A stretch of DNA of 64,000 nucleotides from Rhynchonema sp. JSB1_4 (lineage: Eukaryota > Nematoda > Chromadorea > Monhysterida > Xyalidae), in the NCBI GenBank assembly GCA_030248065.1, contig JASAMV010001555.1, forward strand, positions 33,980-97,979, read 5' to 3'. Below the pieces are notes generated by a model that was not told where the DNA came from, made no database searches, and worked only from the letters and a program-made list of their open reading frames with translations. The position numbers were made by a program, and so were the translations under genes. Positions 1 through 15,000 of this stretch are shown one piece after another; position 1 is the first letter of the stretch; each line of letters opens with the position of its first letter.

Positions 1-51
1 AAACAATCGAAGCACAAACGTTGATCGATAATTTCATTGATTCCATTGCAG

Positions 52-3000
52 GCAGCATCTTCGCAGTGAGCAGTGCGTGTACGACCAGGTGGGCGTGCGC
101 CTATAAGCCAATGTCACAAAGTGGGCACGCATTTGGACAGGCAAGATTGGCGAATCAGAAATTGGCGCTACAGGTCTGTTTTTTTGCCTTTCGTATTTTT
201 GAATTTATCTTCAATTATTAGTTTGCAGTGGAATATAGTGCATTCGAGTGGATGTCTTTTGACGATGGAAGTGTTTTTTTTGTTCTTTGGGTAATAAATA
301 GTGTTGGTTGACGCTTGGCAAGATAGCTTTTGATTGCAGTTTCCAGCAGGAAGCTCTTCGAACACTGGGATCATATAATTTTTTCTAATAGTGTGACATA
401 CTGCAAAATATTCAGTCGATTCCGAGCGTAGATGCGGACTCGGTGAATTTTCTACTCCGGGTAAGAATTTCGGCGACGAAATTTCTTCAAAATATTTTTT
501 ATGCTCGATGTTTTATGATTTCCCTGGTGCGGTGTCGCTTCAAAATAATCAACCAATTTTCTTCCCAACTAACCAAAAAAGGTCTTTATTTTCCGCCTAC
601 TTTTGTGCTATTTTATGAAGTCATTTTTTGATAAAATTATCGTTTTTCTTGTTTGCCCCATTTCAATCAGATTTTCATGCCATATCTTTGTGTATCGCTT
701 GTGTATTGGCGGTATCGCGGTTTATCATGCTGCTGGTTATGTTTCAGCAAATGTGCAGTTATTTGTTTCGCAATCCTCAAGATCTCTCGACATTCACTGT
801 TCGAAAAATTTAAAAAAAATACCGAATTAAAGTCAAGTGAAAATTGCAGGTTTGCGTCTATGAGTGCGAATCGACCGGCGGTATTGAGTGGACTATGGAA
901 GATACGTTGGACGTACATCAGCCTGTCGCTCAGGTAAGCACTGTGCTCCAAAAATTTCAGGATAAAATATGCGAAATTCGTTGTTGATTTTTTTCGCCTT
1001 GTTTTGATTTTAATTAATAAAGTTCAAATGCTGCAGGAAAGTATCGACGAGACCGCAATGATTCAGGAGTTCGATTTCCACGATACGCACTCGCCTGTCA
1101 ACGATATGCTCTTGAACATGCAGGTTACCGAGATCGATTGGGGTTTTTGCGCTTTGGCTGTTTTTTTCACAAACGTATGCAGAACGGAATCATCCAGATG
1201 GCCGGCTGGGTTATGTTTCACGCGCAGATGACCTTTGTTGTTGACAATTCCGTTTTTTGATAAACTCATTCACCCCTCCACGAGAAAACCATATCAACCC
1301 CAATATTATTGTTGCAGCAAGTGCCAAAATACAACCGACATCTCGGGGCCGGTCGTGTGTTGCTGGACAGGATCGCGTCGATTCCCCGCCTCGGCACGCA
1401 GAATATGCGCAGAGTGGTGGGTTGGATGTTTTGATCTAAAGCTAATGAACCACAGTTTGTTTGTCTCTCGTTCGTGCATGAGTGAGACAAAATGTTTTGA
1501 ACACTGATTATCAGTCAGATGAAAGGTGTATTGTGTGATGCGATGGGTTTCGACCGACAGCTACGTTGAGAAAAGCAGGCTCAAATATAAGCTCATATAT
1601 GTTGCGCAAATATAAGCGAGCGGTTAAAAATGTGCCCGACAGTTCCGTTCTTTTGTGCAGTGTATCGGATCACATTGGACAAATACTGGAAGGTGACGCA
1701 AAAACAAGCGAGCGCGTTTTTTATTCAATCCAATCAACAATTATTATTTACAGGTGAGCGACCACGCATTGCGTCAACAAGCGTTCACACACACAAGCAT
1801 GGTGGTGCATTTGGATTGGATATCGACCGAAGATGGCAGTCACGTGTTGACGGTATGTTGGGTTGAGAAAGTGGGGTTGATCGATGGATTGGATTGGATC
1901 AGGAACCTCGCACTGAGTCGTTTGCAAAAGAAGCGGAACTGTGAATTTAAATGGATCACGAGCATCGTGGACAATGTTTCGGTGATGTTTCAAGCGCGAA
2001 TAACCTTGGAACGAAAACGCTCAGCAGAAATGCGCGAGCACTCCTGATAAAATGCACAACAAATCACAATAGGAAGTGTCAAATTATGCGTTATGCAACA
2101 ATTTCTTTCAATGGAGTTCGGCTGTTTGCATGTCGGACTGACTTTCATATTTCGTTTTCCTGGCCAACAGTCAGTTCAGTTGTGGCATTTCATGGTTTCA
2201 CTGTAGACGACCTAAGCAAGCAAACAATCAGCAGTTGTATCCGTGATCCTTCTCTCACCTTGGCGCTTTTTGTAGCTTTTATTTGCTGTGGTTTTGCTAT
2301 ACCCAGTGTTGTAACTATTTCTATCGCCGTAATTTTCGCACCTGGTCTTGTAACTGTGCTTCTATCACTAACTTTCTGCATGGTTTTATGCGTCATTGAG
2401 AGCAACAAAACAAACAAAACAAAGCAGTTGTATTCAGTTCAAACGGATTTTTGTGAAAACAATGGAAATTAGGCGTGCAAAGGTTAATGCGGCATTCTTG
2501 CAACCTACTAGATGCATGTGTCGCGTTATATTTCATATTTTTGCTCATTTACCATTTGGACCAATTCGTCGGCCCGAGTTCACAGGTGATGTTTCACGCG
2601 AGAATGACCTGGTTCCAGTCTAGTTCATATTCGTTTCCATACCACTCACTTTGAGCTAATAACTCAGCACAATGGTATCGTATTATATTTGTTTAGATAA
2701 CTGTTCCACATCCACAGGTCGGTGTCGGCGCGCACATCTACCTGTACACACAAGTTTGCCAGGACGTGGCCCAGCAGAACGTGACAATTATGAAAGAGGC
2801 TGAAACCGGACCATCGCAAGTATCAACCAAATCAAAACGACCCTTGAAACGTCAGGCAAGCAGCATGGCACCCGCGCAGGTCAAACCAACCAAATGGGTC
2901 TGTGTCAGATGCATTGAACTCAAATCGGTGCGTTCGTGTTTTTGATAGTTTTTTTAAAATTGATAGATTTGTAATAATAATTTAAATCACGTTGTTTGGG

Positions 3001-3087
3001 TTTTTGTCGTTTTTCTCCTAATTTATGTATTTTGTCTTGAAGAGCATGCCACGGTTAATCATACCGGGCGCGCAAGAAGAAGACGAA
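52..3087 (+). CDS. DMXL2: DMXL exon block A: end of N-terminal region
   Basis: Exons 52-88, 416-460, 850-933, 1037-1123, 1318-1416, 1754-1852, 2718-2927 and 3043-3087. All after the first are multiples of three in phase 0, with AG acceptors and GT donors. The 850 exon encodes VCVYECESTGGIEW and the 1754 exon ends HLDWISTEDGSHVLT, both diagnostic of DMXL. The 2718 exon opens VGVGAHIYLYTQ and carries a basic, Ser/Lys-rich linker, then WVCVRCIELKS. The first exon (52-88) and the 45-nt exons 416-460 and 3043-3087 are short, less conserved and less certain. Introns here hold two clear copies of the dispersed GATGTTTC motif (1984, 2588) and a near match at 1213. Confidence 0.85.
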
Positions 3088-6000
3088 GTAAGTATCTGCC
3101 ATTCTTTTGTGATGCAGTGCTGTTTTTATGTTTGCTGTTGTGGTGACTGTTTTCCATAGTTGCACTTTTGCGATTTTTATTCTTCACGTGTGTAAGACCC
3201 AAGTGGTCAGGATTTGGTTTTCGTATCAATATGAAAATGAGCAAGACCTTCGTATCAATATGAAAACTGAGCAAGACCCCAGGCCCTGACTCACGCCACG
3301 CACATTTATATTGTGTTCAAACTTATTGCAAACACTTAACCATCAGAGGCGCACGCATTTGAGTTGGAAGCGGAGAGTGTTTCTGGTATGACTCACTTCT
3401 CTTTGTCATGGTACAATTATTTGAATGTTTGGTGATTGGGGACGCACTCGGCATGGTCTAACCCAGCATGTTTTACTTCTCCGTTCTGTAGAATAGGGTT
3501 AGAAGCAGTGGTGTCGTTGGGGGGGGGAGCGGGTTACCCCCCTGGTATGGGGTATGGGAAATCGGCCGGGGGTATGGGGTATGGGAAATTTTTCACTTTT
3601 GGAACAAGCACCCCTAAGAAATGACTTTTTGACCCCGAGAAGTACCAAAATTGACCATTTTTCGTCCAAAAATGTCAAAAATCGCTTACTACCGCAAGAA
3701 AACTCTGTTTTAAGCACTTTTTAGACCAATTTTGGCACTGTTAGAAGATTTTTGGGGTCATTTTTTTCAAAACCCCCACCCTCGGGTATGGGAAATTTTT
3801 GAGTTTTTGGAAAACCCCCCCCCCTGGTATGGGAAATTTTTGATTTTTGGGGGTATGTATGGGAAATTTCCCGAAAATTGGGCTGGGTATGGGAAAATTT
3901 CGATTTCTCAACGACACCACTGGTTAGAAGTCGGGGGGGGGGTACCCGACAGCCGAGACACCCGACATCTAGTTTTTGAAAAAAAACCCGACACCAGTTT
4001 TGGACCAAAAACAGGCAAATTTTTGCTCATTCGCGTCATTAGTGCTTTTTTGGCTCAAGTTACTGAATTCAAGTCTTTTCACACGAAATAAACACCAAAA
4101 TAATACATTCTGCGTCTTCTGAAACATTTGGTTCGAAGAAAATTTTCTCTCAGAATTTTCTCTCTCAGCAAAACATGTTTTGAACCGTAAGTGTCGGGGG
4201 TCGGCTGTCGGGTACCAAAAAACTCGACACCCTCCATCTGGAGGCACCCTACACCTGACACCTACACTTTTTTGGCACCCGACACCCCACATCTCTCTAA
4301 TTATAAAAATGGAAAGCCTACTGTGGAACATCAGCAGTTGGTTGTGTGCGTACGCAGCAGTACGCAACCTGTATGTAGCCGGCTATTAGTTTGGGTATTC
4401 AAAAAAAAACTGTCGATTCTGCTCAGCCGAACCAAACCGGACAGGACCGATCACAAAGCTGTATTTTGAGCGTTTACTTTGCAGCACTCTCTTGTCCCTG
4501 CTCACTTTGCAAATCTTTCTGTGGCACACGTGAAATATATTTTGGCCACTGGACACAACAGTGTGGTGCTATATTTTGATGATTTTCATCGTATAAATTT
4601 CATAACTCGCGCGGTCCCTGCTTCTGGCATTCGGGCGGCGTTGTTTGCAATGTTTTACATAATTACTGTTTCTATGTAGCACAGATGAAACATCGCAATA
4701 ATCACATAACAATCAAATATTGCAGGCCGACGGTCTACCGCCAAAACCGATCATGTTATCGTGGGTGCGTGACGGAGTGCTGGTGATTGGCATGGAATCC
4801 GAGATGAGGGTGTACAATCAGTGGAATATTGGTGTGTTTCGGGGCTTGATTTGTCCCACGCATTTTGCAATGTGGCCTGGTGTAACACTTGTCTCTTTTT
4901 TCTTCGGTATCGTGTAAAACTGTTGTTAAAATTTGATAACAGGGATTCTGAGTTCTGCATTCTGCACGATTACAAATAATGATCTACATTGTGTATGTTT
5001 TGTTTTGTGGAAATTTCACCAAGCTCCCACTGTCAGTCAACAACAAATCCGTCCACAGTTTTGTGCTGATGTTTCAAGGTAGAATAACCATAGGGGGTTG
5101 AAAGTCCTAGTTAATATTCTACTGACATATCAAAAAAATTCACAAGCAAAATTCCCCAAAAACATGATTATTTGTCCGCTACCAGGCATGCCAGCAGCCA
5201 CGCACACGGTGCACCCGATTTCTTCGGCTGCTGGTCGTCTGACGAATTCGCCTGCTGCTACTGCACTCAAGGCGCCACCCAATGCGGCTCACAGAACACC
5301 GACGGGACTGACTGCGCCACATACGGTTAGTTGGTTGGGGGTAGGAGGTGGAAAGATTTGTTGGATGAGGGGATGAGGTATGAGACGTTTTGTTATGTCT
5401 GTGCTTGTAAAGTTGAGATGCAACATCACTTTTTGAGCATAGACTTTCTCTGATAGTGTGGATATGTCGTTGAAATGCGTTTTAGTGCACTGATGAAGGT
5501 GTTCCTCCAATGCACATAACACTCCATGAACGTTTTTCCCAGCTTGCGTTTTCTAGCAGAATAAAGACACGTTTGATGAACAACGTTGTAGTGCTGTGCA
5601 GTAAATTTCGAGCATTGTGTAGTTCACTGAAGATCAGTGGTGTCGTTGGGAAATCAAAAAGTCAGGATACCGGATACCCAAAATCCAAAATTTTCGGATA
5701 CCGGATACCCAAAATGAAAAATCTCGGATACCAGGGGGGCTGCTCCCTAAAATAAAAAATCTCGGATACCCAGGGGGTTGTTCAAAAAAGGTCAATTTTT
5801 ATAGAGGAAAATCGAGCAAAATCGGCGTTGAAACCGTAAAAAATGGTCATTTCTGGGGTTATGCTTGCGCGAGCAACCGATTTTGAGCATTTTGGAGGTA
5901 AAAATGGGCGATTTTAACGGTTTCCGGAAGAATTTTAGGGTAGGATACCCCTGGACAAAAAGTCAGGATACCGGATCGGATACCCCTGGGTGAAAAAATC

Positions 6001-9000
6001 AAGATACCGGATACCGGATACTAGGGGGGGGGTAACCCCCTCCCCCCAACGACACCACTGGTGAAGATCTTTCACTAGGTTAATAGTGGTTGGTGACCAA
6101 TTAGCATCGTGTGTGGATGAACTTCTGTGTCACCCTATCCATCCACCAACCCTCGTTCTAGTTGTCACTGCACGTCAGTCCGTCAATGTCAATGCTGGAC
6201 AGTGCGACGAGCAAACGAGGTGCCCGGCCAAGCAGTCAGGCCGGATATCAACAATCGGATAATCAATCGATGTCCACAAATGCACAAGCCAATAAATCAA
6301 CAGGCAGCCAGATGGCGCAACAGGCGATCAAGGAGGGCGAGACGGTCGTCGATATTATTAGTGACGAGGGATTGTTTGAGGTTCGTTTGTATGGACCAAA
6401 TTGCGTTTTGTGCTGGTGATGTTGGCTGGTTTTGGTCACTGTGTGGTGCAGATGCACTGATGATCCTCTGACGCACATGCTCGTGTTTGAATTCCAGTCG
6501 TTTCCACATCGGTCCTGATGTTCAAGTGCCGTTTGTAGTTTTCTTTGTGTTCTTGCAATTTTGTTTGGTAGAATTTCAATCATAATTGTGATATTGAACC
6601 CGCAGCAAGTAGGCGGCACGGTGAGTGTTTTCTATTTTTTTGTGTCACTATGCCTGTCGGGACGGATCTCCGGAACGTTCATGAAAAGCATCACAAAGCT
6701 AGTGGACGGGTGACATAGGTTTTTGGTGGAACTTTCCGTAAATCCGGCCTTCTGTGTATATTTATAACCAAGGGAACCGTGTTCGTGGGGAAGTTATGGT
6801 GGGGAACGCGGGATCGTGTTGTTATTGGCCCATAATTTCCAGTTCAAAATGGTAATAATTATTTATCAGTTTCTGTGACATGCAAACATTTGATTCTGTT
6901 TTAATTGTGGGTCCGCAAAATGGCGCAAATATCGGTTTTAGAAACGGTTTGTCAAAATGTGTCATTTCTATGTCCGAAATCGGTCAAAAGTTCCAAGTAT
7001 TACTCATGCTTATTGACTTTTCAGGCCGCACGCTGGGCCAATCCAATGTTACCACAGTACCATCCCAAACAATTGATGGAGCTGATGAATGCTGGCAAGG
7101 CCCGCCGTGTCAAGGCAATATTGTTGCATGTGTTGCACTGTCTCAAGTCACACAATGTGGTCGCTGGTACGTCTTTTGTTGGATTTTTTATATGGCTGCC
7201 GTCAGTGGTGTAGCTACCCAGGCGGGGTGGCAACCTACTGTACCACCAAAAATGTGGGGCGGCAACTTACCTACTGTACCGGCCGAGCTAGCGGGGGGGG
7301 GAAGAAAATTTTTTAGGTCGAAATTTTGATGAAAATGAACTCTAAAACGCTAATTTCGCGCGTAGCGCGCGATTTTTCGCCTAGTTGGAGTGAAAAATAC
7401 CGATTTTATACCATTTTGAGCCAAAAATAGCAACTTACTGTACCAGCCGCCGGGCGGCGACCTACCTACTGTACCAGGATAGAGCGTCAACCTACCTACC
7501 TACTGTACCTTAGGGGGGACCCCCCACTCCTCCCTGCTACACCAATGCCTGCCGTGAAACATCGGATGAAATCGTATGTGAAACATTGTCCTCAACAGGT
7601 GCGACCCTGAATCGTCAAGACACGCTGAGACGTGCGCCGGGTTCGGACAATGAAGACAATGTTGGGGACGGAGCAATCAAAGAACGGTGGGTGCTGATTT
7701 AGTGATGTTTCAACTCGTGCGGGTAGCATCAATCGCTGAATAGCCGGTCTGTGCTGATGTAACAGACGTACTATAAATGTGATGTCGTTGTTTTGGCGGC
7801 GATTAGCAGATATATGTACAGGTACCAGAACAACCAAACAGTTCACAAACGAACGCCAACGTTGCAGACGCAAGTCCATTGTTGGCACGGCCTTGCTGAC
7901 GGACGAGGTTCAGTTGGACTACGAACAGATCGAGTCGATCCCGCCACTGCCGTTGTACGCGCTGTTGGCTGCGGACGATGACAATGTGAACAGTGAACCC
8001 GACAGTGGAGTGGCGGGACTGGGCGATAAGGTTGGACTTTATTTGGATACTGAGGGAAGACGGGCGTTGCTGTGATCTGGAAGAATTGATGGCAGCGGTC
8101 GGCGGTGTTTTTGGCGTTTTTTCACATTTAGTTGACTAACTGTAACTAATGGTGGTTGGTGGGTGTGTGGGATTAACAGATTCTTGGTTTTATTTTTCAA
8201 TATGTTAACTCAACCTTTAGTTTTCTGTAAATTTGCGGTGTTTTTTATTCATTCACAAATTTTGTTCTGACTAATCTCATTTTCCTTTCAATTCTAACAG
8301 AAATCGAGTCGAAAGCAGAAGACGGTGGGTGAGATTATAGCCCGATGTGGCAAAGTGTACAGCTTGCACAGCGTAGCACGCGCACCGCACACGCACAATA
8401 GCAGCAGTAGTGCTCTGTGTCCTGTTTATATGTACCTGGAGTTTCACTTTAGTTTATCCTCTAAATAATGCTCATTCTCAGTTCTCTGTCTTGTTGTTAT
8501 TGTCCACTGTCCAGCGCAGGCAGAATCAATGTTTTCAGTTTCGATGTTGATAGGTGGTTTTGTGATTATAGTGCTCGAAATCAGGACCCTTGCATCGAAT
8601 TTGTGAAACGTTTCGTGATTGAGCTGCCAGAGTCAAGCTGAGTTTCATGAGCGGAAATGTTTCACGCATTCCGTATAACACTTGGTAATTCGTACGTAGG
8701 ATTTGACCTTGATTCTGAGCTGGAAAATTGAAAAAAAGCCACTAATGCTTTGCAAGTTCAAAAAAGCAACCAGTCCTAATCATGCAAATGTTGCACAGGC
8801 TCAATACGACGAGCTATTCAACGGTCCAGTTGGTGCACACGAGGATCTGGATGATATGTTGGACGATGATGATGAAAGTGAGGAAAATCTGGATGCAGAC
8901 AAGACCACAATGAGGTGAGTTTTGGGCAAAATTTGGTGCTGATTTGGTATATCAATCTTGGCGATCGATGTCGATATCAATCGATAGCCTGGTAGAATCA

Positions 9001-12000
9001 ATCGCCAGTCAGGTTCGATGTCGTCGTCAGTGGATGTTTTGAAAATATCTGCATTGAGCATCAGCAGTCCAAACTGAGATTTGTGGTAACGAACACGCTT
9101 GAAGGATGGGGATTTGTTATTGGTCTGCATTCCGTTGCGCAAAGATTCGATTCAGATCATGGTGGTGTATGACCAGAGGTTGATGTTTCATCCGAGAACC
9201 AGCCTGTGAAGTTGCTGAAGTGAATCGATCTCCATCGATGGCACAAAACAAAACACAAAACCAATTATCCAAACTTCATGTTGTGTTCAAATGTTCAAAC
9301 GAAATAATAATTCATCAAAAATGTTGTGGCCGAATGAGTTCCAGATCACGAACGTCGTCGCGCAGCAGCTCGGTTGGTGGCGTTCGACCGAATACAATGT
9401 TTCTGGCCAAACACACACGACAATTGACGCAGTATTTGACACATTTACAATTGCCCGGTGGGTGTTTGTTGAATTGGTGTTTTCCTTTATTGCTGCGGCC
9501 GCAAAGCACATGAAATCAAGCTGAATGACCGCGGCTCTTGTTTTGTCACACGAGTGGAACATTTCCACTCATGGTAGCAAGTGTTTTTCTTCTTCAGGCA
9601 TGTCCAGCGTCGATCAAATGCACCTGTTGGCACTGGCTGACACACTTAGTCACTTTTCGTCGGACGCGATGGACAAACTGGCTCAGGCGAATGCTGGTAA
9701 ATTTTTAGTGTCAACTTTTTTGAGAATATTGCACGCGAGGTTGTTGTCATTGCTGAGTGTAACTGGCCCAGGTGTCTCAAAACACCGATGAAGCCTAAAA
9801 TGGAGGACTTGCCGATGTTCAAGTTCCAAAACTTTCTAGCTCGAGACAAACGCTTCCAAATTGCCACCATAGTCCTTTCCACTCGCCCAACACAGGTCTG
9901 CGTCAGAAAGCCTCCGATCACGTGATCACGTCGCAAACGGGCAGCGGTTACGCAACGAGCGGGACGGGCATTGAGTCGGTGGACGATTGTGGACTGCGAT
10001 TCTTGATGGCCATGAAACAGCACGAGTATTTGTTGCGATGTCTGCCGATTGCGCAGCGAAAGGCTGTGGCTAAGGTTGGATCTGTGGGGCCTTGGGGGCA
10101 ATGAAGAATTTCTGTACTTTTGTACGCACATGTACTACATGCCCAACCTTATTATTCGGTCTAATTAATTATATTGAATGGTGTTGTTCGAAACTCACTT
10201 TACGTGATTAAAATTTTTCGTTAAATTTGAATAAATTTAGTTCGGTCGGGCTGAACGTTTTGCGCAGTTCATCAATTATTTTTAAGGTTTTCATCTGATG
10301 CTTCCGACCAAAACAGATTCGTGCTCAATTGCAAATTTACCTGACAAAACCAAAACATTTCCAAATCCCAATATTTTCCACTTGCAGGAGGGCCTGTCTA
10401 CATCACACATTATCTGGGCATTCCATTCTGAGACCGAAGCTGAGCTATTCAACTGCATACCATCAGTACAAAAGGGCACACCCAATTGGGCTGATCTCAG
10501 ATCGCTCGGTGTCGCTTGGTAGGTAAACTTTTTTGGATTTGATATTTCTTGTTGTTTGTTGCATATTTAGATGCGTGTGCGTGGTGCATATCGAAAAGCG
10601 CGACGTTAAGGAACTTCCTATTTTCTGTCATGCACACCGAAATGCGACACGCTGAATAGATGAAAGTTTATTCATGATTCGAAAAAGAAAAGTCTGCCAT
10701 CTAGTGCCGTGAACAGAGAAAGAATGTTTTGCTCAATTCTGATATATTCGTTTCCTGCTCTGGCACGTCGGTTCTGTCTGTACACCGTAATCGAAAACCG
10801 AAAAAATTCGTGGTAGATACTCAACAGTGTCTTACTTATCAGATAATCCCTGATGTCTACCTCCTGTCCGTGTCTCCACTGTTGCCGTTCCAAATTCCTT
10901 ATGCGTCACTTCAGGTGGGTCAACAATCAATCAACGTTGCGTATTTGCATCGAGAAGATCGCCAAGTCCGCCTTCCAAACGCGCAACGATCCGATGGACG
11001 CCGCTATATTCTATCTGGCGATGCGCAAGAAGAACGTGCTCACACATTTGTTCAAGTTGGTTAGCTTTTTGTGTGTTTTTCGTGTGTATTATTTTAGTTA
11101 TGTCGATAAATGGTTTGGTTGAATCATGGGTCGTCTTGTGCAACCATGTTTATGTTGATGTTTCGGCCGACATATAAGTGTTAATGGGCATTGGGCGCTG
11201 TAGTTAGAGATTATTTTCAGGACGTGTGTGAAACTGAAATTTTGAAATTTACGTGGTGAGAAAATAGATTTCAGTGAGGAAATGCGCGGCGCGAATTCAT
11301 TCGACAAATACAAATTGCTGTGCTGGGTGATTCATTTTTATTTCATTTTACACATTCTCGTGGAAACAGTATTGGTCGTTGTTGATTGATTGGCATGGTG
11401 TTCACGATGTTAAAGGGCTCGGGACATAACCGAAGGAAGGATAGCAGGAAAATTTTTCCCCCCCGGGAAACCTTCCCACCCCCCCCACAAAATTTACCCC
11501 CTTCTCTCTCTCTCTTCTTTTCAAAAAAACTATTAAAAACCCAAAACCCAAAAAAAACAAAAAAAAAAAAAAACAAACCCCCCCAAACCATTTAGGGTGC
11601 GAAACGTTCCAAAAATCGGCCTTATTTTTCGATAACACAAGTTTGTCCCTAAATTTTGAGGTCACGCTTAGTGCTACGGAAATAAGAGCGCAATGGGGAA
11701 ATAGAGCATCGTCGAAAATACCAGAAAATAAGGTTTTTAAATTTTTTAACTCATGTCTAGCTCCGTGACAGGCCTAAAAATCCATTAAATTGCCGCTAAA
11801 TTAGGTGGTTATATTCATCGCCAGAATTGTGACAGATAAAGGCCACAGATTGCATCGGATTCGAAACAAAAAATTGAGAGAAACGTCTGGTTTAACAACC
11901 TATTAAGGTCCGAAGACCCTAAGGTCTACAGATCTCTCTGGGTAGCCCTACTTATCTGAATATGACGTTCAGCTATAAATGCTTATTGTTAACAGCTATT

Positions 12001-15000
12001 GTAAATGTGACAGCACCAAACAATGTATCTCGGGATTAGCTTTCGAACGATATATAACAAGCCCCAATAAGTTATTACGCTTGAGGGCAGAGGCTAAAAA
12101 ATTGCTTTTTTGACGATTCTGGAATGAACCGTCACGTCACCATGTGCGATTTCGGAATTTTGACCGTTTCTTGCCCACAGTAAGAGATAGTATGGGCATG
12201 TTATATATCGTTCGATAGCTACGTTGAAGCTACATCGTTTGAAGCTATTAAATGTGCAATAATCTTTAACAGTAACGACTTACAGCCAAATATCTTATTC
12301 AGGCTGGCATGGCTGCAGCAGCCGGACCATGGAGTTTGAAGTTTTGAAACTTGTCTAGATTGTTGGACTGTGCGCTTATCTGACTTTCTCGTTTCCAATG
12401 CAATGCAATGCGTGGCTTATTTACATCACATTTCCATCAATGAATGCAACTACGTAGTTTAGGGGCAATTTTTAGGTCTTTTTTGGCCCGTCACGCCCCT
12501 ATCAAAGTGTTTCCACGTTTAAAAACCTTATTTTCTGGTACTTTCGACAATGCTCTGTTTTTCTGTTGTATTTTCATTTCTGCAACGCAAAGCACGGCCT
12601 CAAAATTTAGGGATAAACTTGTGTCCTCGAAAAATATGGCCGATTTTTGGAATGTTTCGCACCCTCACCGAGGGAAACAATGGTTTGAGCGACTGAAGTT
12701 GTCATGATAAATTATCCAGTAGTTGTTGTAATCCCATCCACGTGTTACTCGACCTTCAACTCATTTGGGGTTTCTGCACCGGTCGTTTCAAGTTGTGAGA
12801 AAATTCACTTTTCTCTGGAACGAAAAGTCCCTCTACCAAGAGATAGCGAATCTCTAAGGAGCTGAACATTTGTGCGTGATATGTGCTGTCACAGTGCTTT
12901 CCAGCGATGTATAACACTGTGCTCTGCTGCCCTTCCTTCGGTTGTGTCCCGAGCCCTTTAATATCGTTGAGATATGCTTTAATTTCCGCATATGGTATGA
13001 TCCGAAACAAGCACAATTTGGCATATCCATATGTTCTGTTGTAAGCGTGCATGCACTATTGCAGATCGATTCAAAACTCGAAAATGGCCGAGTTCTTTGC
13101 CGAGAACTTCGCGGAAGAGAAATGGCGCAAAGCTGCTCTTAAGAATGCGTTTGTGCTGATGAGCAAGCAGCGATTCGAACATGCCGCCGCGTTCTTTCTG
13201 TTGGGCGGGTCGTTGAAAGATGCTATTCAGGTTTGTGGCGTATTTGGTTCTGTTTTTACCTGAAGATTACCCGAATCCATCACTCGGTGGGCAAAATTGA
13301 GGGTAGTCATGGTTGCGTGAAACATAAGCTGAAATATCGGCATTGTTGGTGCACTGGTTTCTTTACAGAAATATCTGCAGTGCAGAGCAAATGCATATCT
13401 CGTTGAAAGTATTTTCTGGGCAATGAAACTGATGGAAATTATCCATGAATTGCGAATGACTGATTTATATAATCCTCGCAAAGGTGTTTTTGCACGAATC
13501 CAGCAATAAACTAGGCACGTATTGTCGTTTCTGTCCGTCCAAAATGCTTGACGTGTTTTGCCATTTGCAGACCTGCATCACCAATCTGAACGACTTGCAA
13601 CTGGCGATCGTGATTGTTCGCCTGTACGAAACGGACAGCGAGCAGCAGAGCCTGATTCTCAAGGAACTGCTGTGTCGTCACGTGCTGAGCATCGAGCCCG
13701 ACCGATTGAACGAGCCGGATCTGACCGATTTGACCGACGATTTGCCGCCGAATGCGTGTCGCGACCCGTTCATTAGGAGCATGACATATTGGCTGTTGAA
13801 GGACTATGCCCGTGCGGCTGCCACCTTGTTGGATCAGGTTGGGAATCTGTGGATTGGACGGTTGTTTTTTGATTGGACGGGTTTTTTTATTTTGGAGATT
13901 CTGGCCTCCTGGACCGTCGATGATCGGGGTGAGGTCAGTGATTTGATCAGTACACTGACGGTGATACTGTTAGAGCGCGCCGGACATGGAATTGTTGCGG
14001 CATGGCGAATAATGTTTTCAAAATCTTGGCAGCCTTGCTTCATGTTTCACTTTAGATAGACTACCCAACTAACCTATGATGTTGTAATCCATGTTGTGCT
14101 TACGTGATACTGAAACGTGAAATGCTCAATAAGTTCAACAAAAGCCATCATCAAAATGGCATTCTGACAGTCACTTCAATAATGCAGGTGCACGTGGGCA
14201 CGCATCCATCGGACGCAAGTGAGCACGTGCCCCTCTCACATGTGTTCTACTTCTATTCGTACCTGCGTTCGCACCCCCTGGTCGTTCGCCAGCGTCTGTC
14301 GGCCGAAGGTATTCAAATTGGCGCCACTGAGAAATTCTTGCAAGTCGCCAAACTAATGGAACGACGCGTCACGCCCGCCGAGAGACGGCTGTATTTCATG
14401 GCTGCGTCGGCGCATATTAAGGTTGATTGGCACACGTTTGGCAATCAGTTTTGGCGTCGTTTTTTTGGAAAAAATTTGTTCTTTTGCAATAAATTTCAGG
14501 GACATTTTTGATGTTTTTACTTGCCGTTCGCAATTTTGTTTACTACGTGTAATTAATTAGAAGTTGTTATTGCACCAGTACTTTGCGCATCGAATCTCAT
14601 CGAATATATATTGGTCGCACAATGACCATATAAGAATTCATCAAAATCAATCCTGATTTTCACGTTCAATCACTCTTAACTACTGTGCTATTTGTGATTC
14701 TCACAAAACATTTTCAGCTGAAAATAATCTAGCAGATCAACCACGTTGCCGTAGGACTGAAACATTCTCTTTACTACGTGTTTTGTGTGTGATCGCGCAA
14801 CGCAACGTCATTGCCCCGTCACTAGCCTGCTTTGCGATTCAGGAAAAAAATTTGACCAATTCTTATAAAGTCATTGTGCGACCAATACAAGGGCATTTCA
14901 GATTAAGGCCATTCCCGTGTCAAACATCAGCTGTTGTCTGACTGTTTTTCGAGTGTCCTACACACCAATGTATCCGAGATGGGACGTTTATTCGCCTTTG

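Noticed and set aside
1951..2472. 173-codon ORF in a DMXL intron with a hydrophobic middle
   Set aside because: Starts out of frame with both flanking exons, has no family features, carries no splice evidence and includes a GATGTTTC copy; best explained as chance.
11055..13065. Apparent phase mismatch between two DMXL exons
   Set aside because: The donor is CAA|GTTGGT, one base earlier than first read; the joined LFK-SIQNSKMAEFF aligns with the family.
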